The notes under the pieces were generated by a model. The model was not told the DNA's origin, searched no databases, and saw only the letters and a program-made list of their open reading frames with translations. Positions 37,287 through 45,581 of a stretch of 64,000 nucleotides of DNA are shown here, piece by piece (positions within the stretch are counted from its first letter, which is position 1; each line of letters begins with the position of its first letter). The position numbers were made by a program, and so were the translations under genes. The DNA lies in NCBI RefSeq assembly GCF_038725785.1, contig NZ_CP109796.1, forward strand, positions 5,518,001 through 5,582,000. The letters are read 5' to 3'. Origin of the DNA: Termitidicoccus mucosus. Its GTDB lineage: Bacteria; Verrucomicrobiota; Verrucomicrobiia; Opitutales; Opitutaceae.

Positions 37287-38066
37287 CTACATCCTTGCCA
37301 TTGCGTCATAGGGGTATTCTTCCCAAATCCGACCATCCAGTTCGTTTCCAGCAATGTTGTTGATTACACCACCCCATTGCTTGTGGAAGAACGCCAGCTT
37401 GCTTGCCTTGCTGGCGTCACGGATAGCGCGAATCCACGGTATCCGGTCGATTCGTGGGGTCCAACGGCAATTGGCCAACGTCACCAAGGCTCTCGATTGG
37501 CGGATGGTCGCATCCATCAGATGCTCGCCACTCTCGCCTCCGGTAATGACCCAGTCCAAGCCAGACCAGTCCACGGCGAGTGGCGACAACAGAGGCTCGG
37601 CGGAAACAAACCGATAGCCATCCGTCTGGACTTCTCGCAGCACATCCAGACGGTCGGCCACCGCCTGACTCTCCACAGTAACACCCACCCAGATGTTTTT
37701 CGTAAACCGTCGCCGCCGACTGTAGGACAGCATGGCTTCGGGACGCTTGGTGAGAATCTGGTAGGTCAGATGCGGAGTCGCCTCCATCACATCAAACATT
37801 TGGTCCACAAATGACCGGGGGATGGCGCTCCAGAAGACATCGCTCATGGAGTTCACGAAGATGCGTTGCGACTTCACGAGGTTTTTCGGTTGATTCAAAC
37901 GCTCGGGATGGAGCGTCATCGCAAAACCATTGGGGTAGGCTTTACCGCCGGAGAAACGCTCCGCTAGCGTACTCGCGTAGCAATACTTGCAACCCTCCGA
38001 TACTTTCTGGCAACCCGTCACTGGGTTCCATGTCTTGTCAGTCCACTTTATGCCGGTCTTGTTCAT
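37287..38066 (-). CDS. DUF5131 / phage Gp37-Gp68 family radical-SAM-like protein
   Basis: A 259-residue protein. N-terminal MNKTGIKWTDKTWNPVTGC is followed by the Cys cluster GCQKVSEGCKYCYA (C-x6-C-x2-C), the family signature, which is thought to hold an Fe-S cluster. NIWVGVTVESQAVADRLDVL and LDWVITGGESG are also diagnostic. Function is not established; relatives are common in phages and mobile islands. Its start overlaps the stop of the upstream small gene (ATGA), so they form a two-gene unit. Confidence 0.85.
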   Translation of the reverse strand: MNKTGIKWTDKTWNPVTGCQKVSEGCKYCYASTLAERFSGGKAYPNGFAMTLHPERLNQPKNLVKSQRIFVNSMSDVFWSAIPRSFVDQMFDVMEATPHLTYQILTKRPEAMLSYSRRRRFTKNIWVGVTVESQAVADRLDVLREVQTDGYRFVSAEPLLSPLAVDWSGLDWVITGGESGEHLMDATIRQSRALVTLANCRWTPRIDRIPWIRAIRDASKASKLAFFHKQWGGVINNIAGNELDGRIWEEYPYDAMARM

Positions 38067-38323
38067 GCGGCACCTCCTTGCGGAATGCTGATGATCAGAT
38101 CATCCGGTTGCTCTCCGAGAAGTTCCTTTGTTGCTCCGGCAAGAACATGGCGCAGGTTTATGGCGGAATCAATATGCTCATCCCGCCAAGGAACGATTTG
38201 GCCAGTCGAGTTTCTGGCGCACAGGGTAACAACCCCGAGCGAACCCTGATCGGTGCTCAACAAAAAGTCACCGCGACCGAGGTAGTTTGCATACACGATA
38301 GTTTGGGATTTGGTATTATTCAT
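38063..38323 (-). CDS. Small protein of unknown function coupled to DUF5131
   Basis: An 86-residue protein from ATG 38323 (MNNTKSQTIVYANYLGRGDF). An upstream ATG at 38347 lies inside a hairpin and is less likely. Sequence has a beta-rich start (FLLSTDQGSLGVVTLCAR) and ends ISIPQGGAA. I do not recognise it. ATGA overlap with the DUF5131 gene suggests that the two products work together. Confidence 0.55.
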   Translation of the reverse strand: MNNTKSQTIVYANYLGRGDFLLSTDQGSLGVVTLCARNSTGQIVPWRDEHIDSAINLRHVLAGATKELLGEQPDDLIISIPQGGAA

Positions 38324-38325
38324 AG

Positions 38326-38350
38326 AATATGAAGTTTTTGACTTCATATT
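38326..38350. promoter_or_regulatory. Perfect inverted repeat upstream of the DUF5131 unit
   Basis: AATATGAAGT (38326-38335) and ACTTCATATT (38341-38350) around a 5-nt centre, followed by an AT-rich stretch on the promoter side. Either an operator or a 5' RNA hairpin. Confidence 0.5.
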
Positions 38351-38668
38351 TTTATGTTAACTATATAATAACAATTTGGTTATAGGTTGTCATTGCACGG
38401 ATTTGACCACATCAAAGGCAAGGGATGTGGCTTCGCCGATAAGCCAAGGCCCCGCCCGCCCACGCACCGCACCAACGACTCCACTAATACGCTGCACCAC
38501 ACATTATTCGCATTCCTGTAATCGATAAACGGCTTCCTCCCCGCCAAAAACTCAAGGGAACTCCAAACCGGCATTATTTATTCAAAAAAGAAGGGGGTGA
38601 GCAAATGTTTTGACCACGAAGAAGCGTAACAGAGAATGAGCCATTTTGGATGTCGGCAACAGAATGCA
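38351..38668. other. Intergenic stretch, nothing recognised
   Basis: About 320 bp between two minus-strand genes. The AT-rich start may include the promoter of the small gene. The remainder has only short open frames without family features and no tRNA-like fold. Confidence 0.4.
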
Positions 38669-38959
38669 TCATTCCATTTTGAGGGGGCGCAGGATTTTCA
38701 ACGCCTGACCGCCAGCCAGCGCCTGGGCGATTTTTTGCCGGGCGCGCCTCACAATGCGGTCAAAGGTCTGACGCGATACCCTCATGCGACGCGCAGCCTC
38801 GGTGTGATATAGATCCTCGGCATCGGCCAGCCGGATAGCTTCCATCTCGTCCGCAGCGAGTTCGATTTCCTGGAGATCGCGCAGCGGTATTCCCGCCGGT
38901 TTGAAATAATCACTCGGCGGCTGGTGCGTGATACGGCGCGGACAGGTCGGGCGTGGCAT
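38669..38959 (-). CDS. DUF134 (UPF0251) family DNA-binding-like protein
   Basis: A 96-residue protein starting MPRPTCPRRI, with ELAADEMEAIRLADAEDLYH and RRMRVSRQTFDRIVRRARQK, a sigma-70 region 4-like helix-turn-helix. The family often neighbours NifX-like metal-cofactor genes, as it does here. Transcribed divergently from the DUF89 operon across a 63-bp region with a perfect palindrome. Likely a regulator of that operon, or the two share one regulator. Confidence 0.85.
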   Translation of the reverse strand: MPRPTCPRRITHQPPSDYFKPAGIPLRDLQEIELAADEMEAIRLADAEDLYHTEAARRMRVSRQTFDRIVRRARQKIAQALAGGQALKILRPLKME

Positions 38960-38973
38960 GGGAAAAACAAAGC

Positions 38974-39005
38974 TTGCGAATAAACGTTACGAGCATATGC
39001 TCATA
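38974..39005 (+). promoter_or_regulatory. Promoter/operator between DUF134 and DUF89 operon
   Basis: Possible -35 TTGCGA (38974-38979) and -10 TATGCT (38996-39001), 16-bp spacer. The -10 lies inside the palindrome GAGCATATGCTC (38991-39002). GCATATGCTCATA at 38994-39006 is identical to the motif before the CoADR fusion (30286). Confidence 0.55.
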
Positions 39006-39022
39006 ATAATGATTTCTGAAAT

Positions 39023-40000
39023 ATGACTGCAGACGCAGGCAAACACCACAAGGATAATTCCCGTAAGGTAATCCCTCGCGAGTGGGGTCTCAGTCCCATC
39101 CGGCCTTCCGGCGCGGGCGTTGTGCCCGGGCCGTTCGAATGTTTGCCATGCCTGAGCCGCCAACTTGCGATGACGGCGCAGTTGTCTGACGCCGGAAAGC
39201 AGAAGCGACATGCAGGGATTGCCGAGGCGCTTATGCATCTGGCCATGTCGGAGCCTGACACGCCGCTTCCTGTGGTCTCAGAGGATCTTCAACGCACGGT
39301 CATGCGCCACACCGGGGGGGCCGATTCCTATGCCGATGTGCGACGGCGGCTTTCCTCGGCGGCACGGGCTCTGTTGCCTGCCTTGCTACGCTTGCAACAG
39401 GAAGCCCGCGATCCCTGGCCGGTGGCGGTTCGTGTCTCTGCGGCAGGCAACCTGATGGAGCAGGCGCGCGATCCGGAACAGGCGGGTGCAGCCATGGACG
39501 CAGCCTGGCATGCGGCGGTCCGGGGCAGGCTGGCGCTCGATCATGGTGAAGAACTTCGGCAGGCGGCGAAGGATGCCCGACGAATTGTTTTTCTGGCGGA
39601 TAATGCCGGCGAAGTTATCTGGGACAGCCTGCTTATCGACCAACTGGGAGCGTCACGGGTGACGCTTGCCGCCCGGCGTTTGCCTTACCTGCACGATGCG
39701 CTGGCAGAAGAGCTTGTTTCTCCTGATGATCGCATGGCCTGTGAAGTGGCGGCATTCGATGATCCGCCTCCCGGATACGCGAGAGAGCACGGCACCGGGT
39801 CTTTGGATCAGCTCCTGGCCGGTGCTGATCTCGTCATTGCCAAGGGCTCCGAATGGCCGGAGCGTCTGGCCGGACGAGTCCCCGCTGAATTATGTTTTTT
39901 CCTGTTTGCTCCTGCCTGTCACCGTATTGCGACGCGTTTCGGGGTGCCTCCAAAATCGCTTGTGGCAGCCCACGCGGCCGCACTCACCACGCTCCGGTAA
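39023..40000 (+). CDS. DUF89 family metal-dependent damage-control phosphatase
   Basis: A 325-residue protein of the DUF89/ARMT1-like family, whose known members are metal-dependent phosphatases that remove damaged or side-product phosphometabolites. It is the CxxC subtype: FECLPCLSRQLAM near residue 40 is diagnostic. Core motifs are IVFLADNAGEVIWDSLLI (metal/phosphate Asp and Asn) and GADLVIAKGSEWPE near the C-terminus. First gene of a six-gene plus-strand operon with NifX-like, thioesterase, SufB-like, ThrRS and ZIP genes. The substrate is unknown. Confidence 0.85.
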   Translation: MTADAGKHHKDNSRKVIPREWGLSPIRPSGAGVVPGPFECLPCLSRQLAMTAQLSDAGKQKRHAGIAEALMHLAMSEPDTPLPVVSEDLQRTVMRHTGGADSYADVRRRLSSAARALLPALLRLQQEARDPWPVAVRVSAAGNLMEQARDPEQAGAAMDAAWHAAVRGRLALDHGEELRQAAKDARRIVFLADNAGEVIWDSLLIDQLGASRVTLAARRLPYLHDALAEELVSPDDRMACEVAAFDDPPPGYAREHGTGSLDQLLAGADLVIAKGSEWPERLAGRVPAELCFFLFAPACHRIATRFGVPPKSLVAAHAAALTTLR

Positions 40001-40015
40001 TCTATTTCTCTCCAC

Positions 40016-40432
40016 ATGAACATCGCCATTCCTCTCACCGACAACAGCGTCTTTTCGCTCCACTACGGAGGCTCAATCAAAGTGGGCCTTTATGAAGTTG
40101 ATCCTCAGAAGCGTTTGATCCTGAGTTCCTCTGAAATCATCCCTCCCCTGGCAGAACCCTGCGAATGGGGCACTTGGCTCTGTACCCAGGAGGTGAGAGT
40201 CCTTCTGGCCGGAGGCATTGGGAGCGGTGCGCAGGCATGCATGGCCGAGTCAGGCATCCAGGTGATCGCCGGTTTGCCTGCTGCCGAGCCGCGGGAACTG
40301 GTACAGGCGTGGCTGGATGGCCGATTGGTCGCCGGCCCGAATGCGTGCAAAGAGCATGACGGGCATCACGAACATGACGAGCATCATCAGGGACATTCGC
40401 ATGGCAACGCACATCACCATTGCTGCCACTGA
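40016..40432 (+). CDS. NifX/NafY-like protein with His-rich metal tail
   Basis: A 138-residue protein of the dinitrogenase iron-molybdenum cofactor biosynthesis (NifX/NifB-C) fold: MNIAIPLTDNSVFSLHYGGS, VLLAGGIGSGAQACMAESGI and VIAGLPAAEPRELVQAWLDG. The last 25 residues form an extension with about a dozen His plus CCH (HHEHDEHHQG, HGNAHHHCCH), a probable nickel, zinc or iron store. No nitrogenase gene is nearby, so a general metal/Fe-S carrier role is more likely. 15 nt after DUF89. Confidence 0.87.
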   Translation: MNIAIPLTDNSVFSLHYGGSIKVGLYEVDPQKRLILSSSEIIPPLAEPCEWGTWLCTQEVRVLLAGGIGSGAQACMAESGIQVIAGLPAAEPRELVQAWLDGRLVAGPNACKEHDGHHEHDEHHQGHSHGNAHHHCCH

Positions 40433-40871
40433 GCAAACCCGCAAGTCGCTCCAAAGTCAGTTTCACAGCCATTGCCACGCGTGTGGAATGCCGGGCTCCG
40501 GCGGATTGGATCTGCACTTCGTGACCGACTCTGATGGCAACGTGGCGACGGACTGGTTTTGTCCAGGCAACTGTCAAAGTTATGAAGGCATTCTCCACGG
40601 GGGCGTCATTGCGACCTTGCTCGACAGTGCGATGGTGCATGCGCTTTTTGCCCGTGGTATTGTTGCCCATACGGCTGAATTGCGGGTGCGCTACCGGCGT
40701 CCCGTCCGGATTGAGAACAGCGTGCGGGTGACGGCTTGCACGCAGTCGCACACCGGCCCGCTCCATCTGACCTCCGCCACACTCATTCAGGACGGCGTGC
40801 CCTGCGCCACGGCCCGGGCCAAATTCATGGCCGTCCCCTCTTCTGCTGCCCTTCCCGAGGGCCTATTCTGA
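40401..40871 (+). CDS. PaaI-type hotdog thioesterase
   Basis: A 156-residue hotdog-fold protein. ATG 40401 overlaps the NifX-like gene by 32 nt and begins MATHITIAATEQTRKSLQ. The catalytic helix region ILHGGVIATLLDSAMVHAL and TAELRVRYRRPVRIENSVRV are the family marks. An N-terminal HSHCHACG with two Cys and two His is unusual and might bind metal. Expected to hydrolyse an acyl-CoA or similar thioester; its place in a metal/Fe-S operon is odd. The stop overlaps the next start (TGATG). Confidence 0.87.
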   Translation: MATHITIAATEQTRKSLQSQFHSHCHACGMPGSGGLDLHFVTDSDGNVATDWFCPGNCQSYEGILHGGVIATLLDSAMVHALFARGIVAHTAELRVRYRRPVRIENSVRVTACTQSHTGPLHLTSATLIQDGVPCATARAKFMAVPSSAALPEGLF

Positions 40872-42643
40872 TGAAAACTCACGCCATCGCCTCCTTTCAC
40901 CGTGCGCCTGAAAGACTGAACTGTGCGCAGGCCGTCCTGTTTGGATATCAGTCCATAACCCATGACAGGACGATCCCGGTTGTCGATTTCAAACCATTCG
41001 GGGGCGGCCGCGCGCCCGGCGGCGAGTGCGGAGCGCTCCATGCCGCGTGTTTGCTCGCACCAAAGGCCGCCACCGAAATTCGCCGGGCATTCAGGGGCTG
41101 CGCCGGGGCGACCCGGTGCAAGGAGCTCAATGGTTTCGCATGTCTGAAATGTGTGGAATTGGCCGCTCATCTCCTCAATGAGCACACATTGTCAAAGACA
41201 ATATTGGAAACGCCCCCGGTTCAGTCGCCGCAGGCAGGCGCGGACAGTGCTTCGTCCGACATGCCCCGACTGCCGAACATCCCGGATGATCCCCCCGCCA
41301 TTTTGCCAGCCGAACGCGATGCGGGCATCGGATTGAATGGACGCACCGTGGAATACCTGTCGGACTGCAAGGCCGAACCCTCTTGGCTGCGCGCACAACG
41401 GCGGGCGGCATTGCATTCGTTTACCGCGGCGGAGCGAATACTCCAATGGGCTCCGCCCTCGCTGGCGGAAATTCCCCTTGACGGCCTCCGTTATTATTCC
41501 GCGCCGGCGGCGGTGCGGGAGCCTTCTGGCCGCGCAGGCACAGCCCGCGTGCTTGATGCGCTCGGAGTGGCCCGCGACGAGGCCGCGTTTCTTGGCGGCT
41601 CACAGGCGCAGATCGATGGAGAGGTTGTGTATGGAAGCCTCGCAGAAACATGGGCGCGGGCCGGGGTGGTGTTTGTTGACTCGACACGGGGGCTGATCGA
41701 ACACGGCAGTTTGTTCCGTCCGCATTTCGGCACGGTTGTCGGGCGGGACGAGAATCTGTTCACCCGGTTGAATGCGGCGGTGTTTTCCGGAGGTTCCTTT
41801 ATCCATGTGCCGCCGGGCGTGCAACTGACCGCACCGCTCAAATGTTTCATGCATTTGCAAGGTGGCGGGAGCACCCAGTTTGGACGCACACTTATTGTCG
41901 TTGGCGAGGGGGCGGAAGTGACGTTTTTTGAGAGTTGCACTTCGGCGGCCAGACCCGGACCCGCATTGCACTGCGCCGTGGGTGAATTTGTTTTGGGTCG
42001 CGATGCCAAACTCAACTACGTGGCCTTGCAGAACTGGAAACCCAATGTGTTTAATCTTGCGGTGCTTCGAGCCCGTCTTGCCGCGGGCGCGTCCATTCGG
42101 TGGATTGATTGCAATGTGGGTGGCCGCCTCACGATGAAGTATCCATGCGCCTTGCTTGAAGGCGAGGGCGCCTCGGCCGAGGCCATGTCGATTTCGGTTG
42201 CGCGCACGGGGCAGCACCATGACTCGGGGGCCAAGATGTTTCATCTGGCCTCCAACACATCCAGCACGATCACGGCCAAGAGCGTGAGCATCGGCGAGGG
42301 CCGTTCCGGATACCGGGGATGGGTGCGGATGCCCGCCTCGGTGCATCGGTGCCACAATCACACCGAATGCGATGCGCTGCTGGTCGATCGCGCCAGCAGA
42401 ACCGACACATATCCTGCCATCCAGGTGCGCGGATACGACAACACCGCCCAACATGAGGCGAGCGTTTCCCGTCTTGATGAGGAGCAGATTTTTTACATGC
42501 GCCAGCGGGGCCTGTCTGAAGATGTCGCGCGCGGCCTGAGCATAAACGGCTTTGTGAGCGACCTCGTGCAACGGTTCCCCCTTCAATATTCCCTTGAAAT
42601 CAAAAAACTCATCGAACTGGAGATGTCCGGCTCCGTTGGTTGA
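40871..42643 (+). CDS. C_GCAxxG_C_C redox domain fused to SufB-like scaffold protein
   Basis: A 590-residue fusion. Residues about 1-120 form a C_GCAxxG_C_C domain (LNCAQAVLFGY, GGGRAPGGECGALHAA, RGCAGATRCKELNGFACLKC), a cysteine-rich redox module typical of anaerobes. Residues about 180-590 are SufB: DSTRGLIEHGSLFRPHFG, FSGGSFIHVPPGVQL, and the end EEQIFYMRQRGLSEDVARGL. The Cys equivalent to E. coli SufB Cys405 (TECDALLVD) and the His of AQHEAS (His433) are conserved, so it may assemble Fe-S clusters. No SufC ATPase or SufD gene is in the operon, which is unusual. Confidence 0.88.
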   Translation: MKTHAIASFHRAPERLNCAQAVLFGYQSITHDRTIPVVDFKPFGGGRAPGGECGALHAACLLAPKAATEIRRAFRGCAGATRCKELNGFACLKCVELAAHLLNEHTLSKTILETPPVQSPQAGADSASSDMPRLPNIPDDPPAILPAERDAGIGLNGRTVEYLSDCKAEPSWLRAQRRAALHSFTAAERILQWAPPSLAEIPLDGLRYYSAPAAVREPSGRAGTARVLDALGVARDEAAFLGGSQAQIDGEVVYGSLAETWARAGVVFVDSTRGLIEHGSLFRPHFGTVVGRDENLFTRLNAAVFSGGSFIHVPPGVQLTAPLKCFMHLQGGGSTQFGRTLIVVGEGAEVTFFESCTSAARPGPALHCAVGEFVLGRDAKLNYVALQNWKPNVFNLAVLRARLAAGASIRWIDCNVGGRLTMKYPCALLEGEGASAEAMSISVARTGQHHDSGAKMFHLASNTSSTITAKSVSIGEGRSGYRGWVRMPASVHRCHNHTECDALLVDRASRTDTYPAIQVRGYDNTAQHEASVSRLDEEQIFYMRQRGLSEDVARGLSINGFVSDLVQRFPLQYSLEIKKLIELEMSGSVG

Positions 42644-42645
42644 GC

Positions 42646-42663
42646 CCGGTTCCTGTAAACCGG
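42646..42663 (+). terminator. Hairpin between sufB-like and ThrRS genes
   Basis: CCGGTT-CCTGTA-AACCGG stem-loop, three bases after the SufB-like stop. It lacks a T-run, so it may attenuate or process the transcript rather than end it. Confidence 0.4.
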
Positions 42664-42724
42664 AACAGCCATTCCCGGCCGGACAATCACATTCTGACTG
42701 AATTTGTCATTTCCAATTTTCACC

Positions 42725-44695
42725 ATGTCCATGACTCCTCTCGAAGAAATCCGGCATTCGTGCTCGCACGTGCTGGCCGCCGCCCTCCTTCGCATCCATC
42801 CGAATGCGAAACTCGACATAGGACCGCCGACCGGCACCGGTTTTTATTACGACGTTGATCTGGACCACAAGCTGACGCAAGAGGATCTGGACAGGCTTGA
42901 AGTGGAAATGAGGAAAATATCCGCCGAAACCCAGGCGTTCATTCGCAAGGAAGTTTCCCGCACAGAAGCCGTTGAGATCATCAGGAAAATCGGCCAGGAA
43001 CGCTACAAGCTCGGCCGCCTCGCCGACATCCCCGAAGGCGAAAAAATCTCGTTCTACCAGAATGGCGAATTCATCGACCTGTGCGCGGGCACACACGTCC
43101 GGCATACGTCGAAACTGAAGGCGTTCAAACTGCTCTCCATTGCCGGCGCGTATCACCGCGGCGATGAAAAGAACAAGCAGCTCCAGCGCATTTACGGCAC
43201 CGCCTTTGCCTCGAAGGAGGAACTCGCGCAGTATCTCGAACGACAGGAGCAGGCCAGGCTCCGCGACCACCGTAAACTCGGCAAGGAACTCAAACTTTTC
43301 CATATCGACGAAGACGTGGGACAGGGACTCATTCTGTGGACGCCTGCCGGCTCGGTCATCAGACAGGAGTTGCAAAATTTCATCCTGGAAGAGTTGCAAA
43401 AGCAGGGCTACTCGCAGGTTTTCACGCCGCACATTGGCAAGCTCACCCTCTACAAAACCTCCGGTCACTTCCCGTATTACAAAGAATCGCAATTCCCGGC
43501 TTTTGCCGAACCAGACGCCATGTCCAGGGTTGCCGACGAGGGTTGCAGTTGCGCAGAACTCTGCGCACGCCTCGAAGCCGTTGCTTCTTCGTTCGCTGAC
43601 GAGATCAACCGTCGCGCCGGCAGGGAAGTGATCGGCCATAATCGCGTGATGGATGCCGGCAAACTTCTCGATGGTTTTCTGCTACGCCCGATGAATTGCC
43701 CGCATCACATAAAAATCTTCGCTTCGCAGCCGCACTCGTATCGCGACTTGCCGGTGCGTCTGGCGGAGTTTGGCACCGTGTATCGCTGGGAACAATCCGG
43801 CGAACTCAATGGCATGACCCGCGTGCGTGGCTTTACCCAGGACGACGCCCACTTATTCTGTACCGAAGGACAGGTTGCACAGGAGGTTCTCGGTTGTTTG
43901 TCGCTCGTGAAAACGGTTTTTGCCACGCTGGGTCTCACTGATTACCGCGTGCGTGTCGGACTACGCGATCCGAACTGCGCGAAATACACTGGCACGGCTG
44001 AAAACTGGGCCAAAGCCGAAGCCGCCTGCCGTGACGCCGCCAGGACACTCGGCGTTCCTTTCACGGAAGAACCCGGCGAAGCCGCCTTCTACGGCCCGAA
44101 GATCGACTTTGTCGTCAAGGATGTCATCGGCCGGGAATGGCAACTCGGCACGGTGCAGGTTGACTATAACCTGCCAATCCGCTTTGACCTCTCCTACATT
44201 GGCGCTGACAATCAACCGCACCGTCCGGTGATGATCCATCGCGCGCCCTTTGGTTCGATGGAACGTTTCTGCGGCGTGCTCATCGAGCACTTTGCCGGAG
44301 ACTTTCCGATCTGGCTTGCCCCGGAACAAATCCGGCTCGTGCCGGTCAGCGACAAAGTCCTCAGTTACGGACAAAACCTCCTTGCTCAACTCCGCACCGC
44401 CGGCCTGCGCGCCACGCTCGATGAACACAGTGGCAAACTTGGGGCCAAAATCCGCAGTGCTGAAACCGGGAAAATCCCTTACACGCTTGTGCTCGGCGCG
44501 AAGGAGGCGGAAGCGCAAGCCGTCAGCGTCCGCAGTCGTGCGAAAGGTGACGAAGGTGTCATGCCGTTTGCACAGTATCTTGAACGAGTGAAACACGAAG
44601 TCGCAACCCGGGCGTTGCCGATCCGGGTATCCGTTCCAGAACTCAATGACGTTGCCAAAGACGGAGGCAAAATGAACCGGTTCAAACGACCATGA
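42725..44695 (+). CDS. thrS: Threonyl-tRNA synthetase lacking the TGS domain
   Basis: A 656-residue class II synthetase that charges tRNA-Thr. It begins directly at the editing domain (HSCSHVLAAALL and CAGTHV, with the His/Cys editing site), so the N-terminal TGS domain of about 60 residues is absent. The catalytic core has the Zn ligand Cys in LRPMNCPHH, motif 2 FGTVYRWEQSGELNG with RGFTQDDAH, and motif 3 HRAPFGSMERFCGVLIEHF, then the anticodon-binding domain. An insert of about 60 residues (DAMSRVADEGCSCAELCARL region) sits before MNCPHH. ATG 42725 is preferred to 42704; 42731 is possible. Its stop overlaps the ZIP gene. Confidence 0.94.
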   Translation: MSMTPLEEIRHSCSHVLAAALLRIHPNAKLDIGPPTGTGFYYDVDLDHKLTQEDLDRLEVEMRKISAETQAFIRKEVSRTEAVEIIRKIGQERYKLGRLADIPEGEKISFYQNGEFIDLCAGTHVRHTSKLKAFKLLSIAGAYHRGDEKNKQLQRIYGTAFASKEELAQYLERQEQARLRDHRKLGKELKLFHIDEDVGQGLILWTPAGSVIRQELQNFILEELQKQGYSQVFTPHIGKLTLYKTSGHFPYYKESQFPAFAEPDAMSRVADEGCSCAELCARLEAVASSFADEINRRAGREVIGHNRVMDAGKLLDGFLLRPMNCPHHIKIFASQPHSYRDLPVRLAEFGTVYRWEQSGELNGMTRVRGFTQDDAHLFCTEGQVAQEVLGCLSLVKTVFATLGLTDYRVRVGLRDPNCAKYTGTAENWAKAEAACRDAARTLGVPFTEEPGEAAFYGPKIDFVVKDVIGREWQLGTVQVDYNLPIRFDLSYIGADNQPHRPVMIHRAPFGSMERFCGVLIEHFAGDFPIWLAPEQIRLVPVSDKVLSYGQNLLAQLRTAGLRATLDEHSGKLGAKIRSAETGKIPYTLVLGAKEAEAQAVSVRSRAKGDEGVMPFAQYLERVKHEVATRALPIRVSVPELNDVAKDGGKMNRFKRP

Positions 44696-45444
44696 CACTT
44701 GTTCTCATCCTGATTTTTTCGACGCTGGGCAGCGTGGGCGCTGTGCTTTTGGCCGCCGCCCTGTTTCTGACGCGCCGCGATTTTTCATCCCGGCTAAAAA
44801 CCATCATACTTGGCTATGCCACCGGCACCTTGCTGGGCGCGGCTTTTCTCGGGATGATTCCGCATGCATTGGAACATTTGCCGTCACATGCGGTGCTCAC
44901 AACCGTTCTGGCAGGCATCATCGGGTTTTTCATCCTCGAGAAACTGCTGGTCTGGCGTCATTGCCATGAAGACGATTGCCATGTTCATGCACAAGCGGGG
45001 CCTCTCATTCTCATCGGAGATGCGTTCCACAACGCAATTGATGGCATGGCGATTGCATTGGCATTTCAACAATCCTGGTCTCTTGGCATCGGAACCGCAC
45101 TTGCAGTCATCGCGCATGAGATCCCGCAGGAGATTGGTGATATCATGATCCTTATCCATCATGGATGGAGCCGAGGACGTGCTGTGTTTTATAATGTGAT
45201 GGCAAGCCTGACGACACTCCTGGGCGCGTTGCTCGCTTACGCGATTGGCAACAGCGTATCCGGGATGGCTCCGTATGCATTGGCGGTTTCCGGGGCGAGT
45301 TTCATTTACATAGCGCTTGCCGACCTGACACCGGACCACCGCACACAAACCTGTTTCCGGGCGACCCTGCTACAGGTCACCAGCATGGCGGCGGGTATCG
45401 GCACAATTATACTGGTCCACGCATTGATGCGACCCGGGCATTAG
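44692..45444 (+). CDS. ZIP family divalent-metal transporter
   Basis: A 250-residue membrane protein with about eight helices. The TM4/TM5 metal site is clear: ILIGDAFHNAIDGMAIALAF (H-N-x3-D) and VIAHEIPQEIGDIMILIHHGW (H-E-x-P-x-E). The variable loop carries HCHEDDCHVHA, a His/Cys metal-binding patch. Imports Zn2+ or Fe2+ into the cytoplasm. The ATG at 44692 overlaps the ThrRS stop (ATGA), so both are made together; ThrRS is itself a zinc enzyme. Confidence 0.92.
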   Translation: MTLVLILIFSTLGSVGAVLLAAALFLTRRDFSSRLKTIILGYATGTLLGAAFLGMIPHALEHLPSHAVLTTVLAGIIGFFILEKLLVWRHCHEDDCHVHAQAGPLILIGDAFHNAIDGMAIALAFQQSWSLGIGTALAVIAHEIPQEIGDIMILIHHGWSRGRAVFYNVMASLTTLLGALLAYAIGNSVSGMAPYALAVSGASFIYIALADLTPDHRTQTCFRATLLQVTSMAAGIGTIILVHALMRPGH

Positions 45445-45446
45445 CT

Positions 45447-45460
45447 GCATTAAATAATGC
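45447..45460. other. Short palindrome after ZIP gene
   Basis: GCATTAAATAATGC, a perfect 14-bp palindrome three bases after the ZIP stop. Could be an operator for the next gene or a weak terminator stem. Confidence 0.3.
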
Positions 45461-45581
45461 GAGTCCTTCCGGCATCGTATAGTCAGGTTTTAAGCAAATA
45501 TTCCGCGGCTTTGCGCGTCAATGCGGTAGATGGCCGGTTTGCGCCGCCAAGCGGTCTTCGTATTCATGCATTATTTTCTCA

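Noticed and set aside
38380-38574. Minus-strand frame of 64 codons in the DUF5131-DUF134 gap
   Set aside because: No start signal, no conserved pattern; kept as unannotated intergenic sequence.
42644-42724. T-box or other riboswitch before ThrRS
   Set aside because: Only a short CCGGTT hairpin is visible; there is no T-box core, and the gap is too short.
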